Assembly (NCBI GenBank): GCA_035610835.1
Contig: CM069446.1
Location: 68,495,062-68,559,061 of the forward strand
Length of the DNA: 64,000 bases
Source: Ophiura sarsii
Lineage: Eukaryota > Echinodermata > Ophiuroidea > Amphilepidida > Ophiuridae
Direction of reading: 5' to 3'
In this document: one piece after another, positions 1 through 11,300 of the stretch
Layout of the letters: each line of letters begins with the position of its first letter
How positions within the stretch are numbered: the first letter of the stretch is position 1
Notes under the pieces: model-generated
Told to the model about the DNA's origin: nothing
Database searches by the model: none
The model's input: the letters and a program-made list of their open reading frames with translations, nothing else
Made by a program: the position numbers and the translations under genes

Positions 1-2
1 CA

Positions 3-3000
3 GCAAACGTAACACAGGATAAATTAGAAGAATCACTTGAGATCATGTCAAATAGGAAAACAATATATCTCAAACGACGCATCTCTGATCGGTGGGTAAA
101 TAATTATAATGAACACTTGATTCGCTGTTGGAATGGTAACATGGATATTCAATATGTATTAGATGCATACGCCTGTGTCATGTATATAGTGTCCTACATC
201 ACAAAAGCCGAGAGAGAAATGGGCGACCTCCTGAAAAATGCACAAAAGGAAGCTGCTGAAGGAAACGATGATGCCGTAGCTCAATTAAGGACACTTGGAA
301 GTGTATATCTACAACACAGAGAAGTCAGTGTTATGGGAGCCATATACCTCACATGCAGCATGCCATTAAAGAAAAGTACAAGAAAAGTTATATTCATACA
401 AACTGATTCCAATGGTCAAAAAATATCATTGCCATTGAAAACACTACAGGAAAATGCAGGAACGACTGATCAAGTGTGGATGCCAACACAGATTGACAAA
501 TATTTGGCTAGACCAAAAACTGAGGAATATAAAAACATGTGTATGGCCACATTCTTCTCCATGCATTACCAAGTATCACGTACATCCAACAGCGCTGACG
601 TAGACGAAGAATTGGCATCTGACAACGAAGAAGAATTAGATCATGGAACAAGTAAAACATCCAATGCAGGTATAAGCAAGAATATAATTAAGTTAAAAGA
701 CGAGATTGGTTGTATGAAGAAGCGTGTACGCGGAAAGCCTGCGATTATTCGATATCCACGAATATCTGTAAAAAAAGACAGCGAACGATATCACATGAAT
801 ATGTTACGTTTATATCTTCCACACCAAACTGAGCAAATTAAGCCAGACAGATATGAGACTTATCAAGACTATCACATGAATGGATATGTCACGTACAAGA
901 GAAAGAGGGTAGCAGTGCGAGAAATTGTAAGACAGAATATGGAAGACTTTGAACCAAAGAATGACAATATTGATGAAGCATGGGAAGCATTACAGGAAGC
1001 AGGAAACATTGACGATGCATGGGCAGCTGTTGCCCCACAGAATGAACAAGATCGTGATGATGACAGAGTACAAAATATAACATTCGATTCTGAAGACGAT
1101 TTAGCTGAAATAGAAATACCTGACCTTCAGCCACGAAATAGACCCGATCAGTCTCATTTACCCAGATGTCGAATTGAACCTCGCAATCCACTGATGACCG
1201 AACAACAGGCCCATTCAATGATGCAACAACTTAATAATGAACAACGACAACTGTTCAATTTCGTTAGTAAATGGTGCAATGAGAAATCAAGAGATATCGG
1301 TTTACAACCATTTCGCATATTTTTAACTGGTGGAGCTGGAACAGGCAAATCACATGTCATTAGATGTATTCAATATCATGCCGAAGCTGCATTTAGTAGA
1401 ATGAATGATGTCACTGTTGACGATGAAACAGTCTTGTTGGTTGCTCAGACAGGAACAGCTGCATTCAACATCTCAGGTCAAACAATATGTTCAGCTTTAA
1501 AGATTCCACCAAGGGCTGCACCAGATTACAGACCACTTGCTGAAGCATCTCTCAACACACTTCGTGCAAAGTACCAACATCTTCAACTTCTTATTATAGA
1601 TGAGATTTCGATGGTGAGCACATTACAATTGTCTTACATACATGGTCGACTACAACAAATCAAAGGAGCATCCGATAGATCTTTCTTTGGCAACGTTTCT
1701 ATTCTAGCAGTCGGAGATTTTCATCAGTTACCACCAATAATGCCACCAACACCCTTGTGCTTTCCACACAAACAAATCCTTAAAGATCTATGGAACCCAC
1801 ATTTCCAGAGTGTTAAACTAACTGAAATTATGCGCCAGAGAGATGATGCTATTTTTGCAAATATGCTCAATCGCCTGCGAGTGAGAAAACGAAAAGAGCC
1901 GCTGGAACAAGCTGATGAACAACTACTGAAATCTAGAATAGTACATGAAAATGGCTTGTCACCTCCGCCAGACGCTTTACACCTGTTCTATTTAAACGCA
2001 GAGTGTGACAACCACAATAAGATACAGTTGCAATCTTTAGATACTCCGAAATACAAAGTCAAAGCTGTAGATGTTGATCAGAATGGTGGACGAGTTATCA
2101 AAAGACATGAAACACCACACAATACAACAAAGAAAGATGACACAGCACTTGTTCCTTACTTGACATTAGCAGTAGGTGCTAGAGCCATGCTTATAGTTAA
2201 TATAGATGTTACTGATGGACTTTGCAATGGAGTATCTGGTATAGTCAAGGGAATAGAATTTGGAAACTCGCAAAATATGCCCAAAGTTGTGTATGTGCAA
2301 TTTGACAGTCAACGTGTTGGCCAAAAAACACGAACATCTCAAACCATACCGCCACAATATGCAAATTGTGTTCCAATAATCCCAAAGATTGACAACTTTC
2401 AGTTAAAAGGAAAATCTTTTACCACTGCACGGCAACAGATTCCATTAAAGCTAGCATGGGCTGTGACAATTCATAAAATACAGGGTCAGACCTATGACCA
2501 AGCCGTAATCTCAATGAAAGGTCTAAAGACTGCAATGGCGTATGTAGCTTTAAGTCGTGTCACGCATCTACATGGAATGTATTTACTGGATTACAACCCT
2601 CGAGCAATATTTTGCAATGAGAAAGTCGATGATGAAGTGGCCAAAATGCCAACGGCTGATCTTTCCAGAGCAAATCCTTTGCTAAGCATTGATAATAATC
2701 ACCATTTCATAATTGCCCACCACAACATCCAAAGCCTTAATGCACACATTGAAGATTTGAAGAAAAACGTTGAACTCCAAAAGGCACACGTGATTTGTCT
2801 ATCAGAAACCTGGATCACAAACAGTAGTCAATCGGGTAATCTAACTATCGATGGCTATCGACTTGAAATGCTTAATACCGGTAAAGGTAGAGGTGTAGCG
2901 ATGTATGTTCAGAACGATATCGATTACACATTGCAACCGCTGTTGTGCGAAGAAAGTGATGCTCTTGCAATTAAAACTCATGGCGCATCGAATCTACTAA

Positions 3001-3323
3001 TTGTTGCAGTGTACAAGCCAGTAGCAACTTCGAAAGCTGCATTTTGTAAGGAAATTAGTAACATCACTGCTCAAACAGAACTTTTGGATACCGATTACGC
3101 CGTGTTTGCAGGAGACTTCAATCACAACCTCCTGAAAGAGACCGTGCTTCCACCACTTAGACATTATTCCCAACTGATCACAGAGCCTACAACTACAAAT
3201 GGTACACTCCTTGATCACATCTATATCAAACCTCGACCGCCTACTTCTCGATACCAAGCAGGGGTGTTGACGTCATACTATAGCTATCATGAACCAGTAT
3301 TTATTGCAATCAAGTATAACTAA
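3..3323 (+). CDS. Helentron-type Rep/PIF1 helicase/EEP endonuclease, 3' part
   Basis: The frame is open to the left edge (first codon at 3); the ATG at 45 is only the first in-window Met, so the true start and the upstream Rep HxH region lie outside. Residues counted from that Met: near 40-60 a segment with YIVSYITK resembles the last Rep (HUH nuclease) motif of Helitrons. An acidic linker is near 190-205. A PIF1-family SF1B helicase follows: Walker A GGAGTGKS about 430-437, Walker B LLIIDEIS about 515-522, GDFHQLPP about 556, LTEIMRQ about 590, TIHKIQGQT about 807, AYVALSRV about 831. From about 888 to the end is an exonuclease-endonuclease-phosphatase domain: HHNIQSLN, SETW, AGDFNH, LLDHIY and a terminal YHEPV where LINE-type endonucleases usually have SDHxP. 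Helicase plus C-terminal endonuclease is the Helentron layout. There are no stops or frameshifts over 1.1 kb of helicase and endonuclease, so it may be recently active. A possible AATAAA signal is at 3520-3525. Confidence 0.92.
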   Translation, partial: ANVTQDKLEESLEIMSNRKTIYLKRRISDRWVNNYNEHLIRCWNGNMDIQYVLDAYACVMYIVSYITKAEREMGDLLKNAQKEAAEGNDDAVAQLRTLGSVYLQHREVSVMGAIYLTCSMPLKKSTRKVIFIQTDSNGQKISLPLKTLQENAGTTDQVWMPTQIDKYLARPKTEEYKNMCMATFFSMHYQVSRTSNSADVDEELASDNEEELDHGTSKTSNAGISKNIIKLKDEIGCMKKRVRGKPAIIRYPRISVKKDSERYHMNMLRLYLPHQTEQIKPDRYETYQDYHMNGYVTYKRKRVAVREIVRQNMEDFEPKNDNIDEAWEALQEAGNIDDAWAAVAPQNEQDRDDDRVQNITFDSEDDLAEIEIPDLQPRNRPDQSHLPRCRIEPRNPLMTEQQAHSMMQQLNNEQRQLFNFVSKWCNEKSRDIGLQPFRIFLTGGAGTGKSHVIRCIQYHAEAAFSRMNDVTVDDETVLLVAQTGTAAFNISGQTICSALKIPPRAAPDYRPLAEASLNTLRAKYQHLQLLIIDEISMVSTLQLSYIHGRLQQIKGASDRSFFGNVSILAVGDFHQLPPIMPPTPLCFPHKQILKDLWNPHFQSVKLTEIMRQRDDAIFANMLNRLRVRKRKEPLEQADEQLLKSRIVHENGLSPPPDALHLFYLNAECDNHNKIQLQSLDTPKYKVKAVDVDQNGGRVIKRHETPHNTTKKDDTALVPYLTLAVGARAMLIVNIDVTDGLCNGVSGIVKGIEFGNSQNMPKVVYVQFDSQRVGQKTRTSQTIPPQYANCVPIIPKIDNFQLKGKSFTTARQQIPLKLAWAVTIHKIQGQTYDQAVISMKGLKTAMAYVALSRVTHLHGMYLLDYNPRAIFCNEKVDDEVAKMPTADLSRANPLLSIDNNHHFIIAHHNIQSLNAHIEDLKKNVELQKAHVICLSETWITNSSQSGNLTIDGYRLEMLNTGKGRGVAMYVQNDIDYTLQPLLCEESDALAIKTHGASNLLIVAVYKPVATSKAAFCKEISNITAQTELLDTDYAVFAGDFNHNLLKETVLPPLRHYSQLITEPTTTNGTLLDHIYIKPRPPTSRYQAGVLTSYYSYHEPVFIAIKYN

Positions 3324-3540
3324 TAGAGAGACTATCAACAAGTAACAAGTCTAGCAGCCCAGTCTTGAATCCGTTAATGTTTTGAGATGTGTGTTTCAGG
3401 TACACCATTAGTATGGTGTTATCAGGTATCGACGTACTATAGTATTTGACATATCTTATAAAGAGCATAAGATAAAAATGGTTGTTATGATTTATGTTAT
3501 CATTATCATATTTTGATTAAATAAATGAGAAGTAGCATCT

Positions 3541-5235
3541 GAGAACATCAATGTTGCGTTTGACAACCACAATTATGTATATACAAGAAGTTCATTGGCG
3601 AAATTAATAGTATCACTTAAACTAATACTTTGTAAACAGTTAAACAGTGGGAAATAAGAACCAGTGTGTTATCAACATGACTAATTAATACTACTAATAA
3701 TAATAGCGACAAGGCACATATCGGCACATATCGACTCTAAATAAGATCACTCAAGGCACGAACATAAAATACAATATAAATTTTAAAAACCCGATAAACA
3801 ACAACAACGAAACTACTTAATTATTACCAAATGTCTCAGACATCAGATTATAACTATATTTACGTTGATTGGTGTAAAGATTTTTATAAAACAATTTTGA
3901 AGGATGAAAGTGTTGCGTTTGACAAACACGATTATGTATATAAAATAAGTTGATTTATTTGATCCCTATCGTAAAAACAGTAGCATCTGAAAGCCACAGT
4001 ATGTTATCATATCAGTAATATGACATTTATTGGTATTATGATTTAAAAAAAGATCATTGTGACAATGGTGAAAGTGTTGCGTTTGACAACCACAATTATG
4101 TATATAAGAGAACTTAACTTAATGAAATTAACAGTATCATTTAAAATAATACTTTGTAAACATGTAAACAGTAAGAAATAAGAACCGATGTGCTATCAAC
4201 ATGACTAATTATAACTATATTAACGTTGATTGGTATAAAGATTTTGATAAATACGATTTAGAATGATGAGTGTTGCGTTTGACAACCACGATTATGTATA
4301 CAAAATTAAATGATTGTCATGATATATTTGATCAATATCGTGAAAGAAAGAGTAGCACCTGAGAAGTTGAGAACCACAGTATGTTATCATAATTATGAGT
4401 AATATGACGTTTATTGGAATCATGATCTTTAACAATATTATTTTGACAATGGTGAAAGTGTTGCGTTTGACAACCACAATTATGTATATAATGAAGAACT
4501 TGATTGACGAAATTATTAGTATCATTTAAATTTGTAAACATGTAAACATTACGAAATCAGAACCAGTGTATTATCAACATGACTAATTATAACTATATTA
4601 ATATTGATTGGTATTCATATTTTAATCAATACAATTTAGAATGATGACAGTGTTGCGTTTGACAACCACGATTATGTATATAAAATAAAATGATTGTCAT
4701 GATTTATTTGATCACTATTGTATTAAGTAAAAATGAAGAAAGATTAGCACCTAAGAACCACAGTATGTTATTATATGAGTTATATGACGTTTATTGGAAT
4801 TATGATTTTAACAATATCCTTTTGACAATGGTGAAAGTGTTGCATTTGACAACCCCAATTGTGTATATATATAATGAAGGACTTGATTGACGAAATTAAC
4901 AGTATCATTTAAAATAATACTTTGTAAACATGTAAACAGTATAAAATAAGAACCAGTGTGTTATCAATATGACTAATTATAACTATATTAACGTTGATTG
5001 GTATACATATTTTAATCAATACGATTTAGAATGATGACAGTGTTGTTTTTGACAACCCCGATTATGTATACAAAATAAAATGATTGTTATGATTCATTTT
5101 ATTTGATCACTATCGTATTTAGTAAAACTGAAAGAAAGGGTAGCACCTGAGAACCACAGTATGTTATTACCGGTATATGAATAATATGACGTTTATTGGA
5201 ATTATGATTTTGAAAACCAACTTTAACATGGTTAA
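3541..5235 (+). repeat. alternating ~190-bp tandem array downstream of the Helentron gene
   Basis: A conserved box, TGTTGCGTTTGACAACCAC plus ATTATGTATA, starts at 3552, 3911, 4075, 4271, 4459, 4651, 4839 and 5041. After the first two irregular intervals the spacing is 188-202 bp. Two sub-unit types alternate. One carries ACTTTGTAAACATGTAAACA and TATCAACATGACTAATTATA; the other carries GAACCACAGTATGTTAT and ATGACGTTTATTGGAAT. The composite period is therefore about 380 bp. The array begins about 220 bp after the helicase stop codon, so it may be the subterminal region of the same element; no element end was located. Confidence 0.85.
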
Positions 5236-5316
5236 AATTATTGTTGGCTCTCGCTGTCATCTTTGATAGGTACACTTGTCAAAAATAAAGCTCACTGCAA
5301 ACACTGCAAAAATAGA

Positions 5317-5545
5317 TCTCGGAGCCTGTTGCAGACTCACGGAGCCTGTTGTGTTGCAGGCTCTCGGAGCCTGTTGCGATGCAGGCTCTCGGAGCCTGTT
5401 GCGATGCAGGCTCTCGGAGCCTGTTGCGATGCAGGCTCTCGGAGCCTGTTGTGAAGCAGGCTCTCGGAGCATGTTGTGTCGCAGGTTCTCGGAGCCTGTT
5501 GCGATGCAGGCTCTCGGAGCCTGATGTGATGCAGGCTCTCGGAGG
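5317..5545. repeat. 25-bp minisatellite, about 9 copies
   Basis: The unit CTCTCGGAGCCTGTTGCGAT + GCAGG repeats head to tail with a few substitutions. Because 25 is not a multiple of 3 and the unit lacks stops in most frames, several overlapping open frames of 60-90 codons appear on both strands; they are artefacts of the repeat. Confidence 0.95.
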
Positions 5546-5851
5546 CGGTGTCATTCTTTTTTCTTTTTTTTAAATTTTTTTTATTCTATCATTTATTCAA
5601 TCATATTATTTATACCCCACGAGACGGATTATAGGCGACGAAACAGCAAAATGTAGGCAATAGGCCGTAATTGTTTAAGTCCGCCTATTTCAGGGCGGGG
5701 GCTTAGGGGAGGGATGCGGATTTTATGGAGTGGAGACGTGGCCCCCTGTCTCCACCCATGCTAGCTTTCTCAACTCATAATTCGTCTTTTGGGGGTATTT
5801 TGTCTTCGTTATAATGATCTGAGTGATGTATCAATCCTTGTAAAGATGAAT
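5546..5851. other. non-coding spacer
   Basis: A T-rich run (5554-5590) is followed by mixed sequence with a G-rich stretch near 5693-5720. No gene, repeat or recognisable motif was found. Confidence 0.5.
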
Positions 5852-7044
5852 ATGTATGTGGGTCATTCCACAGTAAACCAACACCGCGGGTATCTTGGGA
5901 AATTCATGATTGTTTTGTGGAAACTATTGAGTATCATTTGCTTATAACTTGTACATGCAGTAGATAAGGGCAAGGAGAGATAGTTCTGACATTTTCAGCC
6001 TAATAGCATGTTTCGTTTTTATTTTATAACCATTCATGTGCCAAAAAAGACCAAATTTGGGTCTCGTTATCCTGACACGACAAAAAAAGGTAATAATAAT
6101 CATCACTTTTCAAGAAAACTGAATGATAAAAACCCAGTAAAATGATTATAGTACAAAAACAAATGGTCAGCACCCATCAAAACCATAGAAAGAATGAATG
6201 TTAGTTTATTTGTAAAGCTACTAACAGCCTTTCTTCATTTTGTAATAACGGTCGAACATGTATGTCAAACATTTACCAAAACTTGCAGATCACCTCCTGT
6301 ATTAATGCTGATATTGCACAGTGTTCCAATTACCTACACATAGTCAATGTCAAAAGAGTTAGGTACTCTGATATTTTTAGGAATCAAGCATGTCAACTTT
6401 TTCAATTACAGCCTTTAGAATGTAACAGTCCAAAATGTATGTCAATGTTTGACCGTTATATATTTTCTAAATTATACATGTTATAGGTACCAGCTAGTAT
6501 TGAAAATGGTTTGCAGTGAAGAAACTAGTGTATAAATTATTTCTTGAAAGTGAACATTATAAAATATTTCAGTTTCACCACTGAAATTTATGATGTCAGT
6601 TTTAATGTCACATTATAACGGTCAAACATTGACATACAGGGGTAAACTAAAATGCTTGTTACAGTTCAGGTAATTATCAGCCAGTGATGTAAATGGTTTT
6701 AAAAAAAGAACTCAATAGAAGTCCATATGATAAAATAATTTTAAAAAGTGAACATATGTAACATTTTGAGTCTCAGCCTTGAAAGGGTAAATAACGGTCG
6801 AACACTGTGAAAACAGGTATGTCAATGTGCGACCGTTATATTTCCCATAGACTTGCTGTAGGCCAATTTTAAAAGTTTCAGATAGAGAGTTGAAATTTAC
6901 CCAACTATCTCTCTATTACAAGTGAAAAGGAATGCTCAATGTTAAAATTATGAAACCAGAGAATTTTTTGCTCTATTTGTGTTTGAATATTTTGACATTT
7001 TTCAGGATTTGGTGTTGGTTTACTGTGGAATTGCCCATGTACAT
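5852..7044. mobile_element. 1.2-kb non-autonomous DNA element with 34-bp terminal inverted repeats
   Basis: The left end (5852-5885) and the reverse complement of the right end (7011-7044) match at 30 of 34 positions, with core ATTCCACAGTAAACCAACAC. No coding region lies inside. The interior carries a recurring motif in both orientations: TAACGGTCGAACATGTATGT near 6245, TATGTCAATGTTTGACCGTT near 6438, TAACGGTCAAACATTGACAT near 6615, and a paired form at 6790-6840. No clear target-site duplication was seen and the superfamily is not assigned. Confidence 0.75.
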
Positions 7045-7080
7045 GGTCTTGTATATTATGTGATATTTGATAATAATGTG

Positions 7081-7404
7081 TAAGGCCAAATTAAATTAAT
7101 TGTTTGTCTCAAAGCTCCCGCGCGCGTTAGTTTATTGATGCGCATTAGAAAAACAAAAATCTGAAAAACCTTTTTTTTTCTTTTTTTTTTTTTTTCAAAA
7201 AAAAAAAAAAAATCCAAAAATTTCACCGGTTTTTCAGATTTTCATTGATCACATCATCTTAAATACAAAAGTTCACTTTTACAAGGATTTCAATATTTTA
7301 TATTTAAAAAAAAAAAAAAAAAACTTGAAAAAAACCCGCATTCCGCATTAGTTTTACAACAGGAGAGGAGCTTTGAGACAAACAATTAATTTAATTTGGC
7401 CTAA
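7081..7404. mobile_element. PIF/Harbinger-like MITE with TAA target-site duplication
   Basis: Perfect 35-bp terminal inverted repeats occupy 7084-7118 and 7367-7401, beginning GGCCAAATTAAATTAATTG. The element is flanked by TAA on both sides (7081-7083 and 7402-7404). A 3-bp TWA duplication and GGCC-type ends are characteristic of the PIF/Harbinger superfamily. The interior is a poly-T/poly-A foldback with a second inverted pair (AAAATCTGAAAAACC against GGTTTTTCAGATTTT). It has no coding capacity. The perfect ends imply recent insertion. Confidence 0.82.
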
Positions 7405-8967
7405 TCCCATAAAAGTTAGTTATACCTTGCAATGAATTTAAATTTAACTATTATGTATACAGTACCTGAGCGGTACAACTAGTGAATCAGTCGCTCAGTA
7501 CTGTGCAGCTATAGTTTACATAGCTTAGTAGTCAAATATTTCTTGATACACCCCAGCATGCATCATTTTCATCACACGACCTACTGATTTCTGCCACAAG
7601 TGTCTACTGATTCCCATTGACATTGACATTACAGTACAATGAAAGGCTTATAATGTGGTCAAACGAGGGTCTTTAAGAAAATCCTTATTTTTGGAATAAC
7701 ACGTATGTATGTTTTTTTATTGGAATTCAACTTCTTTTCATATTGACCAAGTTATGCCTATATCTCTACCATGTTTGGAAGGTGGAAGTCCAGACGACCT
7801 CCAGCTTTTAATTACTTTAACACATGTGTGGCACTGTTTGTTTTGGTGATAAGCCCTGCTGGTACTGTAGAAGCGCTAAGCATGATGGGGTGCATCAAGA
7901 AATCTTCTTTCCTTAGTAGTATATTCATGTAGCAGGGTACCACGATGCCGGGCATCAGAATTCAGAAAATAGCTGTATATGTTTACACACGCATAGTATA
8001 ATGTTTGTAAATTTACAAGAGCATTTTCAGCCAATACATGTAGAATCATATGGTAGTAACTTGGGACTCTTTACCAGTAACTCATGATATTTTCCATGCC
8101 CAGAATAGTATATTCTCGTATTCTGACAGAATGCACGGCAAATGTTTAACACATGACATTCTAGAATACACAATTTCATAACCCCATGTTATCATGTACC
8201 ATGAAATTCTAGATGTATTGGGTGGCATATATCTACGTGTGTATAAGGCGACAAATAAACAAACATCTATTCACCATTATTTTCCGCATTTTTTTTTTTG
8301 GGGGGGGGGGGATTCTTTACTAAAAAGGCCCAACCGAAAAAGGCCCAACCGACATACCCTACCTGAGAGGTCTGTTTGCCCGTCGGTTTTTTTTTGTTCG
8401 TGGCCTCAGCCTGCTTCTATTCGAATGCAAAAGGGCTTGGTGATGATGGCCCATCGTAATAATGGCCCAAATAGAAATACATGATCACAACCATTATAAC
8501 CACCATAACAATAATTATGGAGGTTATCTTCAATAAAACAAACACCGTCTTTTGGTCTTGAACGATGCGTATTTGGTGGTAATTGTTGATTGCCAATTAT
8601 GATTAGCATCACCGATATTGATTGAATATAGAAATATGCTTGCTCAGTATATGTATAATATTATATTATTGTAAATGATTGTAAATATTGCATACGAATA
8701 TATAGGTTTAGGGATATTCCTGCATGATGTACACGCACATAATGCTTGTGTAAAGTTTCACTTGTATTTGACATTACATAATACAGGTGTTTTATGTTTA
8801 ATCTTATTGTACATGTTGTATACCACGGTATTGCTATTATAGAAGGTCCATCCATTATCAGAATTCTTGTTCATCCCATAGAAAAACTATGGTACGTTAC
8901 GAATTTGTGAAGCCTAAGGGATGCTTCAAAATTACTCCCAATTTTGTAACAAATAATATATGCATTG
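7405..8967. other. non-coding spacer
   Basis: No gene was recognised. A T8-G10 run lies near 8287-8310, followed by a short duplication of AAAGGCCCAACCGA (about 8323-8352). Short open frames near 8190-8860 have no recognisable domains. Confidence 0.5.
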
Positions 8968-9384
8968 AAGGGGTACTAAGAGATTTTTTTTTTTTTTGAC
9001 AACATTTAAAGATAATCATTATTATTGGCCATTATTGTTGCTTCTCAAAAAAATCAGCAAAACCTGATTTAAATATCACCGCTATTTATTGAAACTTTAA
9101 AAAAAAACGCCTTCTATGTAATAGGCCTATCGTATATAATTTGAATCGGAACGACAAATAGCGTAACGCTGTTTACCATAAAATGCTGTCCGAGCCGGGG
9201 ATGGAATCTTTTCAAAAACGACGTTTTATTACACAAAGACGGCTGATTCTTCTTAATCCCTTTCTTAATTTCTTTTAAAATTATTATTCCAAGTTTGTGT
9301 ATGTAATGCAATTGTAAAATTGTAGAAATCCTGGTTGTTATCCTAATTGAGGGCGCAGCCTGCAACAAATCTCTTAGTACCCTT
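8968..9384. mobile_element. 417-bp short inverted-repeat element
   Basis: AGGGGTACTAAGAGATTT at the left end mirrors AAATCTCTTAGTACCCTT at 9367-9384, with one extra G on the left. The interior is AT-rich with no coding region recognised. TTAA overlaps the right end, but the left counterpart is TTGA, so a TTAA duplication is uncertain. Confidence 0.55.
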
Positions 9385-9594
9385 AACGCAAATTCGCTGT
9401 TCAGATGATGACGAATTTAACATTTGAAATGTTGGGCTTCAACATTGTGGAACTAATTGACTAAACTAGGTAGACATGTAGCATACAACCAGTCTGCACA
9501 AATTCAAGAAGATGTTCTTGAGCAAAATGGACATGTGCAAATTGTTACTGCATTGCTACTTGGAGAAAACAAACCTAACCTGCATCCACGTACA

Positions 9595-11300
9595 GTGTAG
9601 TCTCTTCAAACAATATCTATGTACTCTGTTGGATTATAAACAATAATCACATACATGTACAATCTGGTGACTAATAACATAAATCGCGTCATCCACGTAC
9701 AATCCACGATGATATACTAGTAATCTGGTGGCTAATTAACAATAACTACATCTATGGACAGTCTGGTGGCTGATAAACAATCACAACATTATATACGTAT
9801 CATACAATCTGGTAGCTGATAAACAATCACTGTACGTACTATACCGATATCACAGATGGTAGTGCCTATATATACAGTCTGGTGGCTGATAAACAATCAC
9901 TAGCATCTACGTATAACCTGTTTACCGATAAACAATCACGACATCTAAACGTACAGACAAGTGTCTAATGGACAATAATTACATTTCATGCAGTCCGGGT
10001 GACTGATAAACCATCACGACATCAATGTTATCTGGTAAATGATAAACAATCACTACATCTGCGTACAGTCTGGTGGCTAAAATGACCATTTACTACATCT
10101 ACAATGTATAATCTGGTGACTAATGAACAATCACTACATCTGCATACAGTCTGGTGGCTGATAAACAATAATTACTTCTTGATACAGTCTGGTGGCTAAT
10201 AAACAATCACGACACCTACGTACAGTCTAGTTACTGAAAACAATTACTACATCTAAATACACACAGTCTGATGGCTACTGAACAATCGATCTACCGTATA
10301 GTCTGGTGGATGATGAACAATCACTATATCTTGATCCAGTCTGGTGGCTGATAAGCAATCACGACACCTTCGTACAGCTAGTCTGGTGGCTAATGAGCAA
10401 TTACTACATCTATACATATACATCGTAGTCTGATGGCTAATGAACAATCACTACATCTATATACAGTCTGGTGGCTGATAAACAATCACTATATCTACGC
10501 TACAGTATGGTGGCTGATAAACAATCACAACATAATACGTGCAGCCATTTACTACATCTACAATGTATATACATAGTCTGGTTACTAATGACCAATCACT
10601 ACATCTGCATACAGTCTGGTGGCTGATAAACAATAATTACTTATTGATACAGTCTGGTGGCTGATAAACAATCACGACACCTACGTACAGTCTAGTGGCT
10701 GATAAACAATCACTACATCTAAATACACACAGTCTGATGGCTACTGGACAATCACTACATCTACCGTATAGTCTGGTGGCTGATGAACAATCACTCCCCC
10801 TTGAACCAGTCTGGTGGCTGATAAACAATGACGACACCTACGTACAGCTAGTCTGGTGGCTAATGAGCAATTACTACATCTAAACATATACATCGTAGTC
10901 TGATAGCTAATGAACAATCACTACATCTACATACAGTCTGGTGGCTGATAAACAATCACTATATCTACGCTACAGTATGTTGGCTGATTAACAATCACAA
11001 CATAATACCTGCAGCCAGATGCTAAGTGACACTTGTTTCCATAGAGACTGGGTTACTGATAACAGTCTGGTGGCTGATAAACAACCATTACACCTATCTA
11101 CAGTCTGATGGCTGATAAACAATCGCTACATCTACATACAGTCTGGTGGCTTATACACAATCAGTACATACACACAGTCTGGTGGCTAATGAATAAGCAC
11201 TACATTGTACAACTACACACAGTCTGGTAACTGATTGATAAACAATAACTACATCTACATACAGTCTGGTGGCTAATGAACAATCACTACATCTGCATAT
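9595..11300. repeat. degenerate ~40-bp minisatellite with ~465-bp higher-order period
   Basis: The recurring core CAGTCTGGTGGCTGATAAAC followed by AATCACTACATCTACGTA occurs about 35-40 times with heavy variation in spacer length. On top of this, about 10079-10543 and 10544-11010 form a near-identical pair (offset 465 bp, including the rare TTACTTCTTGATACAG variant and the ending CACAACATAATAC). Minus-strand open frames rich in SATRL-type repeats are products of the array. Confidence 0.9.

Noticed and set aside
1..5235. The Helentron as the autonomous driver of the CTAG-ending repeats
   Set aside because: Helentrons differ from canonical Helitrons in their termini; the CTRR-type ends here point to a canonical Helitron elsewhere. 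No shared ends were seen.
5257..5573. Short Cys/Leu-rich open frames on both strands
   Set aside because: Products of the 25-bp minisatellite.
9595..11300. CRISPR-like array
   Set aside because: Eukaryotic context, heavily degenerate units, spacers that are themselves repeats, and no cas genes.
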